The notes under the pieces were generated by a model. That model was not told the origin of the DNA and did not search any database. It saw nothing but the letters and a program-made list of their open reading frames with translations. A stretch of 64,000 nt of DNA, from the NCBI RefSeq assembly GCF_030704535.1, contig NC_081817.1:573001-637000 (forward strand). Reading direction: 5' to 3'. Shown here one piece after another: positions 38,425 through 54,310 of the stretch. How positions within the stretch are numbered: the first letter of the stretch is position 1; the number at the start of each line of letters is the position of its first letter. This stretch comes from Vitis vinifera. Taxonomy: Eukaryota; Streptophyta; Magnoliopsida; Vitales; Vitaceae. Made by a program: the position numbers and the translations under genes.

Positions 38425-40494
38425 ATGTGCAGTGGTTCAAAGAGTAAACTCTGCCCATTCAATATGGTGATGGAGGGAAAATCTCCAAACCAGGCAGATG
38501 GGATTTCCTCTAAATGCTCAGTTTTGCTTGAATTATCAGCTTCTGACGATCTCAAGAGCTTCAGATGCGAAGTAGAAGAGAAGGGCATGGAAGTTGACAA
38601 GCCAGGCTTTTGGTATGGAAGGAGACTTGGGTCGAAAAAGATGGGGTTCGAGGAGAGAACTCCTCTTTCAATTGCTGCCATGTTTGGCAGCACCGAGGTG
38701 TTGAAGTATATAATCGAAACCGGCAAGGTTGATGTCAACAGGGCTTGCGGTTCGGACCAGGTGACTGCCCTTCACTGCGCTGCCGCGGGTGGGTCGGTCT
38801 CTTCCCTTGAGGTTGTCAAGCTCTTGCTTGACGCTTCTGCAGATGCTAATTGTGTTGATTGTAATGGGAATAAGCCTGTGGATATGATTGCCCCTGCTTT
38901 GAAATCCTCCTGTAATTCAAGGAGGAGAGCTACGGAGATGTTGCTGAGAGGTGACCAGGTGATTGAGCTAGAGGAAGAACAGCAGCCATCCACAGCTCCA
39001 CAGCTATCCAAAGAAGGAAGCGAGAAGAAAGAGTATCCTATCGATATATCGCTGCCGGACATAAACAATGGGATATATGGAACAGATGAGTTCAGGATGT
39101 ATACTTTCAAGGTGAAGCCTTGCTCCAGGGCTTACTCCCATGACTGGACGGAGTGCCCATTTGTCCATCCAGGGGAGAACGCCAGGAGGAGAGACCCGAA
39201 GAAGTTCCCCTACAGCTGTGTTCCCTGCCCGGAGTACCGCAAGGGTTCTTGCCAGAAGGGGGATTCTTGTGAGTATGCTCATGGTGTGTTCGAGTGCTGG
39301 CTCCATCCCGCCCAGTACCGAACCCGGCTCTGCAAGGATGAAACTGGGTGTAGTAGGAAAGTTTGTTTCTTCGCCCACAGGCCTGAAGAATTGCGGCCTT
39401 TGTATGCTTCCACAGGCTCAGCCATGCCTTCACCAAGGTCTCTTTCAGCTTCTGCAGTGGACATGGCGACACTGAGTCCATTGACCCTTGGTTCATCTGC
39501 CTTGCTACTGCCGCCTACTTCGTCGTCTTTGCTGTTGCCTCCCACCTCAACACCGCCCATGTCTCCATCTGCGGTCTCTTCATCGCCGAAGAGCTCCGGT
39601 ATGTGGCAGAACAAGGTTAACTTCACCCCACCTAGCCTGCAGCTACCGGGTAGCAGGCTGAAGTCTGCTTTGAGTGCTAGAGATTTGGAGTTGGAGTTGG
39701 AGCTGCTGGAGCTGGAAAGTCAGCTTACCCACAAGCAATTGATGGATGAGATGTCTAGTCTCTCCTCTCCATCCTGCTGGAATAAGGAATTCAGTAGGAT
39801 CGGAGAACTGAAGCCTACTAATCTTGATGATATGTTTGGATCTTTTGATCCTTCGGTATTGTCTCAGTTGCAGGGACTCTCACTGAAAGCCACAACCCCC
39901 CAGCTGCAATCTCCTCAATTGCAATCCCCAACTGGGCTTCAGATGCGGCAGAACATGAACCAACAGCGGGCGAGCTACCCGACCAAGACCACTGTCACCT
40001 CCTCTCCAGTGAGGAAAACCTCCTCATATGGGTTTGATTCATCAGCTGCAGTAGCAGCAGCAGTGATGAATTCAAGGTCTTCTGCTTTCGCAAAGCGCAG
40101 CCAGAGCTTCATCGATAGGGGAGGTATGAGCCATCGCTCACCTGGGTTCACTGCAGCTTCTAATTCTGCAACCTTGATGTCATCCAATCTTTCTGACTGG
40201 AGCTCCCCTGATGGGAAACTGGATTGGGGCATTCAAGGAGATGAACTCAACAAGCTGAAGAAGTCTGCCTCTTTCGGATTCCGAACCAACAACACTGCAA
40301 CAGCAACACAATCCATGATGGCCTCAACTGATGAACCAGATGTATCTTGGGTTAATTCCCTAGTCAAGGATGTTCCTGCTGTCTCATCTGGGCTGTTTGG
40401 TTCCCAGCAACGGCCATACGGCATTGGGGTTCATGAGAAGCTCCCTCCATGGGTGGAGCAAATGTACATAGAACAGGAGCAGATGGTGGCTTAA
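38425..40494 (+). CDS. ankyrin + tandem CCCH zinc-finger protein (RR-TZF / OXS2-like)
   Basis: Plant-specific arginine-rich tandem zinc-finger protein; Arabidopsis relatives (AtC3H30/OXS2, AtC3H56) shuttle between cytoplasm and nucleus and act in stress responses and mRNA or transcriptional control. The coding sequence is a single exon of 689 residues, usual for the family. The ATG at 38425 is the first after the leader-intron acceptor and gives MCSGSKSK. Ankyrin repeats cover about residues 79-155 ([20 protein letters not shown]). The Arg-rich C-x5-H-x4-C-x3-H region precedes two fingers: C268-x7-C276-x5-C282-x3-H286 and C303-x5-C309-x4-C314-x3-H318. The C-terminal half is Ser/Pro-rich, with a [14 protein letters not shown] helix that may serve in nuclear export (inference). 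The C-terminus is [14 protein letters not shown]. Exact orthologue among the several paralogues is not settled. Confidence 0.95.
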   Translation: MCSGSKSKLCPFNMVMEGKSPNQADGISSKCSVLLELSASDDLKSFRCEVEEKGMEVDKPGFWYGRRLGSKKMGFEERTPLSIAAMFGSTEVLKYIIETGKVDVNRACGSDQVTALHCAAAGGSVSSLEVVKLLLDASADANCVDCNGNKPVDMIAPALKSSCNSRRRATEMLLRGDQVIELEEEQQPSTAPQLSKEGSEKKEYPIDISLPDINNGIYGTDEFRMYTFKVKPCSRAYSHDWTECPFVHPGENARRRDPKKFPYSCVPCPEYRKGSCQKGDSCEYAHGVFECWLHPAQYRTRLCKDETGCSRKVCFFAHRPEELRPLYASTGSAMPSPRSLSASAVDMATLSPLTLGSSALLLPPTSSSLLLPPTSTPPMSPSAVSSSPKSSGMWQNKVNFTPPSLQLPGSRLKSALSARDLELELELLELESQLTHKQLMDEMSSLSSPSCWNKEFSRIGELKPTNLDDMFGSFDPSVLSQLQGLSLKATTPQLQSPQLQSPTGLQMRQNMNQQRASYPTKTTVTSSPVRKTSSYGFDSSAAVAAAVMNSRSSAFAKRSQSFIDRGGMSHRSPGFTAASNSATLMSSNLSDWSSPDGKLDWGIQGDELNKLKKSASFGFRTNNTATATQSMMASTDEPDVSWVNSLVKDVPAVSSGLFGSQQRPYGIGVHEKLPPWVEQMYIEQEQMVA

Positions 40495-42841
40495 GCCAAC
40501 ATATCTGCTGCAACTATCCTCCATTATCATCCTGACAAGTTTGATATCTTCAGAATTCTTATAAGGTATTCAACATTTGTATGTAGCATTAGAGAAAGGG
40601 AAAAGGGTAGAAAAACAAACCGCAGAACAAGAAAGATTGATGGCTCTCAGCTCATGTAGGAATAGGATTATGATCAAGGGAAAGCCCAGATGAAGCAAAG
40701 AAGCAGAAAGGATTATTTTTCTTTTCTTTTCTTGTCTTTTTTATAAATATTTTTTCAATTTTTCTCCCTTCTGGGAGTTGTTTTATATATTTCTCAGTAT
40801 CAAGAAGATAAGAGAGCCTGCTGGCTGAGAAGTGTAGCTATTCTATTTGTTGTATTCCATTAAAATGGACAATTGTATTTTCACTATATATGCTATTCTT
40901 TCTCAAAAACTTCTCATAGTCTGTTGATTCTTTTTTGTGTTTCTGCATTCAATCTATACCATCCCATTATCATTTAGAAAAGTAATGTTCAAGGATGTTG
41001 CAGAGGCAAGAAAAGCTCAGATCTCTTTCTTTCAGAACCTTATCTACTCTTCTATAGCAGATTCAATCCCTGGAAACATCTTATAGAAGATACAGCAGAC
41101 ATGCAGGCCTTTTTGCCTTCGCTCAAGTCTCAATACACTTGCTCGTCAAGCAAAGTGGGGCAGCCTCCTTTGAACTTGCTGTTAGGTTTCATAAATACGG
41201 AAAGTAGACGTGTGATAAGGTTTGAACTCTAAAACCAGGAGTCCAAAAAATAATTTTTAAAAACTCTTCCCAAGATCAGTTCTCCCTTTTTTTTTAGGAA
41301 TAAAATTTGATTTATTAACTTATTTTCAGAATAAATTCTCAAAAGACTGTTTTCTATTAAAAAGCTTGTCATTTGATGCCTTCTAAGTTAAAATTATTTT
41401 TCGACCTATGCTACTTATGAGTTATGACTTCTCGTATTAATTGACTTAAAAACTTAATTCGATAACAACATGTATTAACTTTAATCAAACTACAATCCTA
41501 GTTCTTGATGATAAATATTAAGATTATGTTTAGTAATACTTCGTTCAAAGTACTTCTAATGAAAATTCAAAAATTCGATTTTTTCATAAAATCGATTTTT
41601 TATTAAATATATTTTCTAAAAACACCGTAAAACGGAGTATAAATTTCTTTAACCGATGAAATTTAAGACCTCACATTCGAGGCACACTTGTTTGAGTTTG
41701 TAGGAGGGCAACAAAGATGAGGTTCAAATTCATGTATCAGGTTAAACTACGGTTTTATCCTAAAAATTTGAATTATTAGATAATAATAGATCAATAACAT
41801 ATATCAACCTTATGCTCTAATACGTATGAAAACGTGGTTTTCATTGAAGATTTGGCCGGCGCAAATCAATGAATGGATCGATGGATCAATCAATCAATCG
41901 ATCAAAGTAACAAAAAAATTTGACTAAAAATGGGTGGAATCCGAGTGAGTCTAATCACCAACCGGTAGTGGGTTTTGGACAGACCCCAAAATTGAACTCC
42001 ACGCCATGAACCATGAACATGAAGCGCCAATGGACAGTTAAGCCCTCAAGGCACTTTGCTGTATCTTTGGGTGTACTGGTTGGAATCATCCTGGAATTGT
42101 AGTATAATTAATCCGTGACATCAAAAAACAAGCGTGTGGGCCCTTTGATCCGACTTTTGGCCCATCATGATTTTTATATCTAATGGGCCTTGGCCACGTT
42201 GGACATTCACATTGGATAAGCCAATTTATTTTATTTTTAAAGAAAATAAAAATTAAAAACGCAATTATGAGCTAAGTTTGTCTTGGAAAATTTCTCACGA
42301 TCAAAATAAGTACTAAAGGGGTCGTGTCAGTCTTGGAAAATCGAGTAAAGATGAGCTGGGTATGCTGGAGTCGCCCATGTGATGAATTGTCAGCCAGAAT
42401 TATTGTTGGGTCATTTTCAAGTGGCCCTCCCTTAGAGCTTCAATAGTAGGCGTTTGCATTCATAGTGACAACCCCACTCACTATCATCTGTACGTTTTTG
42501 TAGTTTTCTTCTCTTTGAATAATCCTTCTCAGAAATGGTCAAAATGGGAAGATTCAAACTTTTTTAATGGTGGGGATTGGGGAATGATTAAGAAAATTGT
42601 GAGACATGTGAGGAGGGCATTTGAGATTTGGGTTGGTTGAGCCTTGTTTTCATGATTAATGGGTCAAACACTCAACCTTTTTTTTTTAGTTGTTTATTAT
42701 AATTTTGAAGGTTTGAAATTTAAGAAATGATTTTTATAGTTAAGATAGAATTAAAACAAAATTAGGGCGGTTTGACTATGTTTTTTAAAATTTATTTTTA
42801 AGAATTAAAAACAAATTTTAAAAAGCATTGTGAAACAAGTT
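40495..42841. other. CCCH 3' UTR and intergenic spacer
   Basis: 3' UTR extends to perhaps 40,900. From there the sequence is non-coding, with a short ATCA-type simple repeat around 41,865-41,900. No gene seen. Confidence 0.5.
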
Positions 42842-43538
42842 CATATTTTCCTTTTAGTGTAAAAAATTGATGAACACAACTCATATTTATTATTTAAAAA
42901 ATATTCTTTATTTTATTTTATTTTTAAAAATTGTTTTTATAGAACAATGATTAAATAGTATTATAAAATTTTAAAAACAATTTTTTATTCTTAAAAATAA
43001 AAAAATTGTTTTTAAACCACGAGCAATAATTGTTTTTCTTGTTAATATTTTGATTAGAAGATCTAAAAATGATCAGCCAAAATATAATATAAGAATCTAG
43101 AAGGAATATTTGATGTGTTTTTGAAAAAGTTTCGTAAGTCACTTGCATCAAATTTTGAAGATATGGAAGAGGGCATGTATATTTAAGAAGTCTTTTAAAA
43201 TAATTTGCTAATTTTGAAAATGTATCTCTCAACTAGTAATATGTCAATTTTTTTTAACAATTTAAAGATTTTTTCAATTATTTATTTTTAGAGAATATAA
43301 AATCTAAAAAATTATTTTTCCAAACCTAATAAGAATTGAATAATTTTGTTAAAAAATCTCCCAATAGAAAAATATATATAGAGTAATTGAATTTAAGAAA
43401 TTTTCAATTATGAGTTGGGTACCTTTAGATTCAATCATAAATGTTTAGTATCCTTGTAAATGGTAAATGACCAAATTTCAATTAAAATAAATATTTAGCC
43501 AGAATACTTGTAAATGATGAATAACCAAATAAAAATGA

Positions 43539-43540
<2 letters not shown>

Positions 43541-43576
<36 letters not shown>
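43541..43576. repeat. (AT)n microsatellite, left duplicate
   Basis: 36 bases of perfect AT; the right duplicate holds the corresponding run at 44,335-44,361. Confidence 0.95.
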
Positions 43577-43578
<2 letters not shown>

Positions 43579-44334
43579 ACGCCTGAATTGTCAAGATATT
43601 TTTTGAGTAAACGATTTCACAATAGGTCCAAAACTTAGGCCCAACCCATTCAAATTGTATATGGGCCTAAACAAAGAAATCAAAATGATGCGTTTTGGAA
43701 GAAGACAACTTCCAAAACAGGTCAAACAGGCCCATACTTTCCTTTTATGCTAAAATTGGTGAAAACAACTTATATTTGTTATTTAAAAAATGTTATTTAT
43801 TTCACTTTATTTAAAAAAATTGTTTTTAGAAACCGACGGTTTATTATAAAATTTTAAACCACACGAGCAATAATTGTTTTTCTTGTTAATATTTTGACTA
43901 GAAAATCTAAAAATGACTAACACTGATGAAATATTGGAGCCAAAATATAATATACCTTATCTAGAAGGAAGATCTAATGTGTTTTTAAAAAAGTTTGTAT
44001 GTCACTTGCATCAAATTTAGAAGATTTGGAAGAGGGCACATATATTTAAGAAGTCTTTTAAAATAATTTTTTAATTTAGAAAATGTATCTCACAACTAGT
44101 AATATGTCATTTTTTTTTTTAACAATTTACAGATTTTTTTCAAGTATTTATTTTTAGAAAATATAAAATCTAAAACATTATTTTTCCAAACCTAATAAGA
44201 ATTGAATAATTTTGTTAAAAAATCTCCCAATAGAAAAAATATATAGTAATTGAATTTAAGAAATTTTCAATTATGAGTTGGGTACCTTTAGATTCAATCA
44301 TAAATGTTTTTCCTTGTAAATGGTAAATGACCAA

Positions 44335-44361
44335 ATATATATATATATATATATATATATA
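44335..44361. repeat. (AT)n microsatellite, right duplicate
   Basis: About 13 AT units at the position equivalent to the 43,541 run. Confidence 0.92.
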
Positions 44362-44639
44362 GGCCTGAATTGTCAAGATATTTTTTGAGTCAACGATTGC
44401 ACAATAGGCCCAACACTTAGGCCCAACCCATTCAAATTGTATATGGGCCTAAACAAAATATCAAAACGATGCGTTTTGGAAGTAGACAAAGCGCTCGGAA
44501 GCCAAAACAGAAAAAGGAGACGAAAAAACAAAACGGAAAAAACGATCTTACTGCAGACCCTACAACGTTTCTTGATTTCAGTGTTCTTTGCCTAGAGGAG
44601 GAGGAGGAGAAGAATTGAACCCAGTTCAAGGACAAGGCA

Positions 44640-48474
<3,835 letters not shown>

Positions 48475-49241
48475 TTGATTATGTAGGAGGAAAATGACTG
48501 TAAACATCATACACATTAGTCCATCAGTTTTGTTTATCAAATTTCACAACATCAGTGTAAAAGTTGGTTCAATAAATTAAAACTTAAGCTTTTGAAGATG
48601 GTTATAAACACATTCCCATTTTATTTAGGCTGTTGGCTTCTCAATAGATTGGTATGTACTGGAAGTTTTGACAGATAATGTGATGAAAGTCCCTTTCTTT
48701 GCCTTTATGTAGAGTTTGGATGCTCTTGACTTGTTGGCCATATGGGTTCTCTGCCTTTCAGAGTGTTAGAAAAAAATGCATACATTTGCCACTATGGGTT
48801 GCTTTTTGGCAGGAAAAATCATTTGATTGGGATGAGCTGATTCCAGTCTAGTGGTTGGCTAGGTTTTTTAGTGGACTTACCACCCACTCCGAAGGTGTAC
48901 ATGGAATCAAGTTCTTACACTCCATCCATATCCTTGTATAAAGAAAAGAGCATTCTCATCAACCAAGAAAAGAACACTATCCAATGACTCCAATACCCAT
49001 TAAACCTTCAACTTGCAGCCTTACATCCGCTACTCAAAAAGTCTACTAACCATCCCTGAACAATTCTGTATCTTTATTTTATCCTCCTCTATTTGATACG
49101 TATCCCTCCCCCATTGTAGGAGATAGAATAAGGAATAAATTTAATATGGTAAAAATAATAATTCAAAAGTAGTTAAACAATTACTGATGAAGAATCAATA
49201 GCTCGGTTGGCTTTCCTCTGTACTTGATAAATTTCACAGCT
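48475..49241. other. convergent spacer between PAI and FAD
   Basis: Tail-to-tail spacer of 767 bp that must hold both 3' UTRs. No additional gene is visible. Confidence 0.7.
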
Positions 49242-51303
49242 TCATTCTGATTTCTGAGATCCAGGGAGCTGTGGGTCCTTCTGATAATACACAACATCCC
49301 CAGTGTCACTGACATAGTGATCCTGTTTCATGCTTCTGATGAGGCTTCCCAGTAGGTGAAACGGGAGAGGCCCCGATTTCTTTGGCTCCCGGTAGTACTT
49401 CCCAAGAACTGGCTTAGCTGCTTTAGTCTACAAGATTAAATTTCCAAGCATAGAACTAGATCAGATACAGTGGGTGGTTAAGAATAATTGCTGTTAAGCT
49501 GATTGTAGAAGGGATACTCACTGCTTCTACGAGGTGATAGTGTGGGATTTGTGGGAAGAGATGATGTATAACATGAGTCCCAATATCATGGTGGATGTTA
49601 TTGATAACTCCATAGTCACGGTCAAGAGTTGTGAGCCCTCCTCTCAGATAACTCCATTCCTGTGAAAAACAGAGCCAGAAGTCGGGTTTTCAGTTAAAAT
49701 GCTGAATTGTTTATTAGCATTCTCTTTTTTCCCTCTTTGTTGCAGCGAAGAATGAAATATAATCAGCAGGCCTAATCTAGAGAAACTGAATTTGATACCT
49801 TTCCACGATACCAAGGAAGCTTCTCTTCATGGCCATGGTGATGCAAGTAAGTCACTAAATCCAACCACATGACGAAAATCTGCATTCATGGAAGTTTCAA
49901 AGCTTAGCTGAGTAAAACCAACATGAACTCAACAGCCAAGAAAACAACAAAAACTAAGAAACTGCACTGACCCAGTAGGGAATGCCATAGAGTTTGAGCA
50001 TTTGGACGGGACCCATCACAAAGGATAAGCATACAAGCAGTGCAGCCATTGCAGACCAGCACACAGTAGAGGTGATTACATCTTTCCTCTCATTTGGGAT
50101 GAACAAATCGCTGTTCGGGTCAAAATGAGAGCCGGTCTTTCCAGGACTCCTACCCCACTGTAGTTGAAACCAGGATCATATATCATAAACCATGATAAAC
50201 TCAAACCTAGAGCTTCATACATAAATTCAATTAACGAAAGGCAATAGGCTCACCAGATAAAGGGGATATGCAAGCATGGGAAAAGGCAAGGTGAATCTCA
50301 ATGTTCTAGTAGCGGTATCCAAACTCCTGTAAATCTTTTCGGACAACTGGTAAAGAAATGGACAAAATCAATGATTCCTCATCATCCAAACACAAAAATT
50401 ATAAACTCCTGAAATAAGAACAGAGAAAACAACTCACTGGATGCCATGATTCATCATTCTCAACATGTCCATGGTTCTGATGATGGGTCCTATGACTAAT
50501 CCTCCTGGGAATAATGAATCGCAATTACAATTCAGCTGAAAATAATCAGGAGACTGTAAAACCATTGAGGGTAGAGCAGGGTTTTAGGGACAAACCATCC
50601 ATGGTAGGGGACAAGAATTGAAGAATGAAGGAGATGACCCACCACGCTATTCAGCTTCGGATTGCTTGAAAAGCTGCCATGGCCGCTGTACAATCCAGAA
50701 TAACACAATCCCATTAAAAACAGAGAATTGGGTCTTGAAATTCAACAGGAAAATCAAGAAGAAAATAGATTACCAGTCATGACCAAGAACAAAGAGAGCC
50801 CAGAACATGGTCCCCTGAGCGAACCAGTACAGAGGCCAAACAGCCCAATGGTTGAAATAAGCCGCTGCAGCCGCCAATCCAAAAACCACAGCAACATCCC
50901 TCACAACATAGCTCATAGATCTCCATGGATCCTTCATCCAACAATGCTTCGGAATCGCTGCTCTGATCTCCGCCAATCTGAAAGGCGGCGGCGCACCAGG
51001 GTCGAACCCACCGTCACCATCACCTTCCCCCAACCCCAGCTCACTAACTCCATTAATGGCCTCTCCTTCCCTGAATTCTTCATCAACAGACCCAACCATC
51101 AGTGGCGCACTCACTTTCAGCCCCCACTCCCTGCTTCTGCTCCCTCCTGAGACCCACAATGAAGGAGCTTTTCCATTCTTGCAGAGCGGTAAAGCTCTGC
51201 ACTTCAACTGACTGGTCTCGGTAGACGATATTCCAGTTCTGGGTCGAGGGTAGATTCGAGGGAGGGGTCTCAGACCACATTCTGAAACCACCCAACTCGC
51301 CAT
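49242..51303 (-). CDS. FAD7/FAD8: plastid omega-3 fatty acid desaturase
   Basis: Chloroplast envelope enzyme converting 18:2 and 16:2 acyl groups of membrane lipids to 18:3 and 16:3; it feeds jasmonate synthesis and cold tolerance. Eight exons on the minus strand: 51303-50774, 50685-50596, 50504-50438, 50346-50254, 50157-49972, 49879-49799, 49659-49522 and 49427-49242. All are GT-AG and in phase, 1371 nt, 456 residues. The N-terminus [21 protein letters not shown] and a Ser/Arg-rich first 70 residues are a plastid transit peptide, which separates it from ER FAD3. The three iron-binding His boxes are intact: H175-DCG-H179, H211-RT-H214-H215 and H378-VI-H381-H382. An in-frame ATG at 51444 would add 47 residues. 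However, a TATA-like AATAAATA lies at about 51450-51458, so transcription probably begins downstream of it, favouring 51303. Confidence 0.96.
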
Positions 51304-54300
51304 TGAAGACCCAGATGAAGAAACTAGCAGAGAATTGAATTCAAACCCAAAATCAGTTCCAAAGACAACAATTTCTACAACACAGAATCTCTCAATTTGC
51401 GTTTGTATCGTAGGCGGATGCTCGTCTCTTTCTAGAACACCCAACTCTCTATTTATTGATACCTATGATTTATCCCACCAACAACAAAAAAATAAAGATC
51501 TCCCTCCACTGCAATGGATTGATCTTCAATATACCACTTCCCTTGCCTGGTCAATTGAGAAATGAATTCAAAACCAGTGTAACGAAGAACTATATAATGA
51601 ATTTTTTTCTGAGTCTCATACATCAGGTCATCATCATATATTGTTTTTAATTCCTCTTCATCAATCCTTGGTATTAGTATTACTGTTACTATTATTACGG
51701 CTCTGTTCGTATATTCAATATTTCAAAATATTAATAATTATTAAAAAAAAAAAACATCAATTGACGGAGAAAGTCGGTTGGAGTTGTAAAAGGTTTCGTT
51801 TTCCCTTTTTCTTTTTTTTCTTTTTGAATTTTAAATTTATTTAATTATTTTGGCGCGTGAAAATCTACCGAGTTTAACTGAGGAGGTGGGCCCCACACAT
51901 GTGAATCAGGCGACGTGGTCAAAGGTGGCTCTCTCGCTCGTTTCTTTTTGTACGTTTGGGTCAAATGCGAACAAGTCAATAATTTTTTTCTTTTTTGGAG
52001 CGTGTTTTCTAATTATGGGTTTCAACTCATACGACTCATGACTCGTGACTCACTCAGGACGACTGATTGTCCTGGCCGCTTGGGTTTAGCATTAGTGGCC
52101 CACTCGCCAAACTCCACCTTTTTTTTTTCTAATAATTTATTTTAAAATTTTCAATTATTCGTTAAAAACATGTTGATTAGAATGCATCGCTTTCACCATG
52201 CACCTAATTCACGATATGTCTATCAAAATCTAAAAAGGATTCTCAAAAACAATTTTTTTATTTTTCGAAGTATAGAAATAGTTTTTAAATTTGGAAACAT
52301 TTTTAATGGGTTTCAATTAAAATGGTTACTTAAGGAATAGTAGTTTTTAACAAACAAAAAATGCTTTTAAGTGCTCATTTCAATATTTTTTATTTTTAAA
52401 GATATATACAACTCTTGAATAAAAAAGGCACGGAATTATCATATTTTTTTTTAAAAAAAATTAATAGAGTTATTTTTATATATAAACTTTTTTAAAACCT
52501 TTATCATTTTAAGAAATATATCCAAGTAATATATAAGGTAAAATAAAACAGGAAAAGTGTCTCATATGAAAAAAAAAAACATAAGAAAAAAATAACAAAA
52601 ATAAGAATTGGTCCGAAAAATTTAAGAAAAAATATAAAAAAAAAATAGAAGATTAAAAGTAATATATTTTAGGCATAACAGATTATAACGAGAAAAATAA
52701 ATATGAAATTGTAAATTTAATCTTCTACTTATTTTTTACCCAAAATAATATCATTTTGGGCAAAAATACCTTTTTTTTTAAAATAATATTTTTTTTAAAA
52801 CACATAGGTAGATAATGAAAATATTGAAAAATATTTATATAAAAAATACGTTATTCTTCAAATTAAAAAAAATGAGAGATGTTAATTTTACTAATTTGGG
52901 ATATTTTTATCTTTTTATCCATTAATCCTATATTTTATTAAGTTTGATAAAATTTCTTTTTAGAGTGAAATTCTAAGAATTTTTTAAATCGGAAGTGATG
53001 GCGAAAGGGAAGAGTGGGAATTTCCCTAATGAATAATTTATTTTGAAGGAGAAGAATGAGGGAAACGTGGAATGGTGTACAAAGCTGAAGAGACGACTAC
53101 TGCCCAAAATTCAAAGGCGGGCGTCAACGCTTCAACCCCCCACGTTTTTTCACATTTTCCGTCCAAATTTTGTATCACACCTTGCAGCTGAAAATTGAGT
53201 TAATCACTTTGCAGCTGAAAATTGAGTTCATCACCTTGCAGCTGAAAATTGAGTTCATGCATCAAAGTTTGATTGACATATGTATTGTACACGAAACTAA
53301 GAATTCCAAATATTTAAAACGTTATGTTGGGGTTTAAAATAAATAAATAAATTAAAAATAGAAAAAGAAATATTATGGAAAGTAAATTTTTTATATTTGT
53401 TTTATTAAAAAATTAAAAATATTTAAATTTAATTAAATTTTAAACATTTTTTAATTATTTAATAAAGAAATAAGAAAACAAGGGATGTTCATCTACCTTT
53501 TTCATCCTTATCCCTCATCTTTGCTATGCAATCCAAACATACCTCTCTCATGGAATCTAAACGGCCCTCTTTGAAATCAATTTTGAATAAAATTGTTCTA
53601 ACTACTTTATAAAAAAGGAATGTTATTAAAAATAATTTTTTATGTATTACCTTAATTTTAGTTATTCTTTCTATTTATACAATTATTTTTTAAAATAATT
53701 TTTTATTTTAAAGAAAAAACACTACTCTAAAAATCAATCATCAAATAACACCTTGTTTTTTCTTTTATTTTATTTTACTCTCCGTTTATTTTCATTATAG
53801 TTTTTTTTTTCAAATTTTTAATCACCTGAAGGTTAATAAATTACTTTTATATATTTATTTAAATTCATCTTATTTAATCTTTTGATAGAAAAACTATAAA
53901 TAATTTAAAACTACATAAAATTTTAATTAATTTTATTTATATTTAATTTTCTTTTACATTTTTCATATAAACTAAAACAAAAATCATTTTTTTAAACATT
54001 ATTTTTTTTTCGCCAAAACCAAACATAGCATGATTCCAATTTTATTTTTATTCTTCTTCACTTTTTTTTTTCCTAATTATTACCTACTCGACTTATCTTC
54101 CTTTACATCTTCCAAAAGCCAAATAAAGGTTAAGAATCCATTACATTTATATACAGGTGCGTTCTGTAAAAAGAGTAGTAGTGAGAATTATGTATGGTGG
54201 GGACTTGGAAGCCAGAAGAATAAGTACCGAGAAGTGGGCATAAGGTGAACAGATGGTGTGCTTGCTTCTGAATGGGAGCAGCCGCATATGGTGAACAGAT

Positions 54301-54310
54301 GGGAAGCTTG
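51304..54310. other. FAD upstream region and AT-rich spacer
   Basis: The FAD promoter and leader lie at 51,304 to about 51,900; a TATA-like motif on the minus strand is at about 51,450. The rest is AT-rich with poly-A/T runs, one short tandem array (53,179) and a MITE-like A/T segment near 53,570-53,755. No gene is supported. Confidence 0.5.
53179..53259 (+). repeat. 27-bp tandem repeat, three copies
   Basis: Three back-to-back units, each AC(C/T)TTGCAGCTGAAAATTG followed by AGTT(A/C)ATC or ATG. Units 2 and 3 differ at only two positions. Confidence 0.95.

Larger units (their letters stand above)
42842..44490 (+). repeat. tandem duplication upstream of PAI
   Basis: Copies at about 42,842-43,711 and 43,733-44,490. 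Shared landmarks are GTCACTTGCATCAAATTT (about 43,138 and 43,997), CCAAACCTAATAAGAATTGA (43,320 and 44,187), TTATGAGTTGGGTACCTTTA (about 43,408 and 44,271), an (AT)n run, and CATTCAAATTGTATATGGGC followed by GATGCGTTTTGGAAG. Divergence is moderate, with indels. The right copy ends about 150 bp before the PAI ATG, so it includes the likely PAI proximal promoter. Confidence 0.88.

Noticed and set aside
53179..53259. CRISPR-like array
   Set aside because: The three repeats are directly adjacent with no unique spacers, in a plant nuclear context; an ordinary minisatellite.
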